5,132 bases of DNA, from the NCBI GenBank assembly GCA_020628265.1, contig JAHDFG010000160.1, forward strand, positions 1 to 5,132. The letters run 5' to 3'. Numbering within the stretch: the first letter of the stretch is position 1; the number at the start of each line of letters is the position of its first letter. The position numbers were made by a program, and so were the translations under genes. Of this stretch, positions 4,365 through 5,132 are shown piece after piece. This stretch comes from Pseudooctadecabacter sp. (GTDB taxonomy: Bacteria > Pseudomonadota > Alphaproteobacteria > Rhodobacterales > Rhodobacteraceae). The notes under the pieces are model-generated. The model saw only the letters and a list, made by a program, of their open reading frames with translations. It was not told the DNA's origin and searched no databases.

Positions 4365-5132
4365 CAGCGTGTCCTTAGCGCGTTGAGGGAAACGATGATC
4401 GAACTGGTAGACATCGCGATGGCAGCCGACAGGGGTGTGGCGAAGCCCAAAAACGCAATAGGGATCGCGATGGCATTGTAGGTCGCTGCCACACCAAAGT
4501 TTTCAAGGATGCGCTTGCGGGCCGACTTGGCGATCCGCAAGCCGTCATCAACCTTGCCCAGATCGGGGGCAACCAACACGATGTCGGCTGCAACCCGCGC
4601 TGCATCCAGCGCCGAGGCCGGTGCGATGGAAACATGGGCCGAGGCAAGGGCCGCTGTATCGTTCAGCCCGTCACCGATCATCAGCACGTTCTTTCCGGCG
4701 TCTTTGTAGGTCTGCACAATCCGCGCTTTGTCGTCCGGCATGACACCGGCTTGCCAGAACGTGAGCCCGATGGACGCTGCAAAGCGGGCCACGTTGTCGT
4801 GCGTGTCGCCGGAAATAAGTTGGACCGGCAGGCCTCCTGCGTCCAATGCCTTCAAAAGGTCGGCAACACCGGGCCGCAACGTGTCCTCGAACGTGAAGTT
4901 CGCGACCTCGCGGCCGTCGATTGCCAGCACTGTGCCGGACCCGCTTGTTCCGATCCAGTCCGCACGGCCAAGGGCGACCGGCTTACCATCCCATTGTCCA
5001 CGAACGCCGCAACCGGGATGCTCGCGGATATCTGTGACTGCCACTTGCGGCAAAGGGCGCCTTGCGGCGGCTTTTGCGATGGCTTGGCTTCGAGGGTGGC
5101 CGGACCCCTGTGCAAGAGCTGCAGCAACGGCC
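4364..5132 (-). CDS. ccoI: CcoI/FixI copper-translocating P-type ATPase, C-terminal part (truncated by window edge)
   Basis: The reading frame runs open to the window edge, so about 255 C-terminal residues are seen. The TTG at 5051-5053 is an internal Leu codon, not a start. Visible in order are the P1B nucleotide-domain SGHP motif (about 5093-5104), a GCGVRG nucleotide-binding loop (GxG motif), FEDTLRPG, ISGDTHDNV, the P-domain Lys in MPDDKARIV, and the hinge motif GDGLNDTAAL with GDGLND at 4658-4675. The last two transmembrane helices carry YN...P (TYNAIAIPIAFLGF) and MSTSSIIVSLNALR, the metal-site segments of Cu(+) ATPases. The phosphorylation site DKTGT and the N-terminal metal-binding domain lie outside the window. 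FixI/CcoI proteins export copper for delivery to cbb3 oxidase. The directly overlapping ccoS makes this assignment stronger than a general CopA detoxification pump. Confidence 0.93.
   Translation of the reverse strand, partial: AVAAALAQGSGHPRSQAIAKAAARRPLPQVAVTDIREHPGCGVRGQWDGKPVALGRADWIGTSGSGTVLAIDGREVANFTFEDTLRPGVADLLKALDAGGLPVQLISGDTHDNVARFAASIGLTFWQAGVMPDDKARIVQTYKDAGKNVLMIGDGLNDTAALASAHVSIAPASALDAARVAADIVLVAPDLGKVDDGLRIAKSARKRILENFGVAATYNAIAIPIAFLGFATPLSAAIAMSTSSIIVSLNALRTR

Noticed and set aside
5051..5053. TTG as a start codon for a 229-residue ATPase
   Set aside because: The frame stays open to the window edge and encodes further P-type ATPase sequence, including SGHP. The codon is internal and the gene is simply cut by the window.

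Overview
The window looks like chromosome from an alphaproteobacterium, most likely a marine Rhodobacteraceae (Roseobacter-group) member. The reasons are the fairly high GC content, the ccoI-ccoS order, a TGA-N9-TCA iron-responsive box of the kind described for Rhizobiales and Rhodobacterales, and a FAD oxidoreductase whose N-terminus resembles Roseobacter proteins as I remember them. The genus cannot be fixed from sequence alone.

Layout from left to right. (1) Bases 1-49 are the 3' two thirds of a plus-strand tRNA-Pro with anticodon CGG and an encoded CCA. (2) After 14 nt comes a convergent minus-strand gene for a DadA/DAO-type FAD-dependent oxidoreductase (64-1287). (3) A 152-nt divergent control region (1288-1439) holds a perfect CTGAC-N7-GTCAG palindrome that fits the RirA-type iron box, two mirror-image copies of TTCTTGACCG that look like divergent -35 elements, and a further imperfect dyad. 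(4) A plus-strand gene encodes a secreted Fe(3+)-binding protein of the FbpA/FutA type (1440-2450) and ends at a strong intrinsic terminator (2473-2499). (5) Converging on that terminator from the minus strand is a 555-residue two-domain ferric iron ABC permease of FbpB type (2498-4165). (6) Upstream of it on the same strand are ccoS (4206-4364, 52 codons) and the C-terminal part of the copper P-type ATPase gene ccoI (4364 to the window edge), joined by a TGATG stop/start overlap.

Functionally, the binding protein and permease would form a periplasmic-binding-protein-dependent Fe(3+) importer. The ATPase subunit is not in the window, and the two genes are on opposite strands, so they cannot share a simple operon. 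The binding protein appears to be under iron control. The permease has no clear promoter of its own and lies 40 nt behind ccoIS, so it may be co-transcribed with the genes that load copper into cbb3 oxidase. The oxidoreductase shares its promoter region with the iron-binding protein, but its substrate cannot be read from the sequence.

No mobile element, CRISPR array, phage gene or clearly new system is visible. The most useful observations are the architecture of the divergent iron-responsive control region, the split arrangement of the iron transporter, and its physical link to cbb3 oxidase assembly genes.
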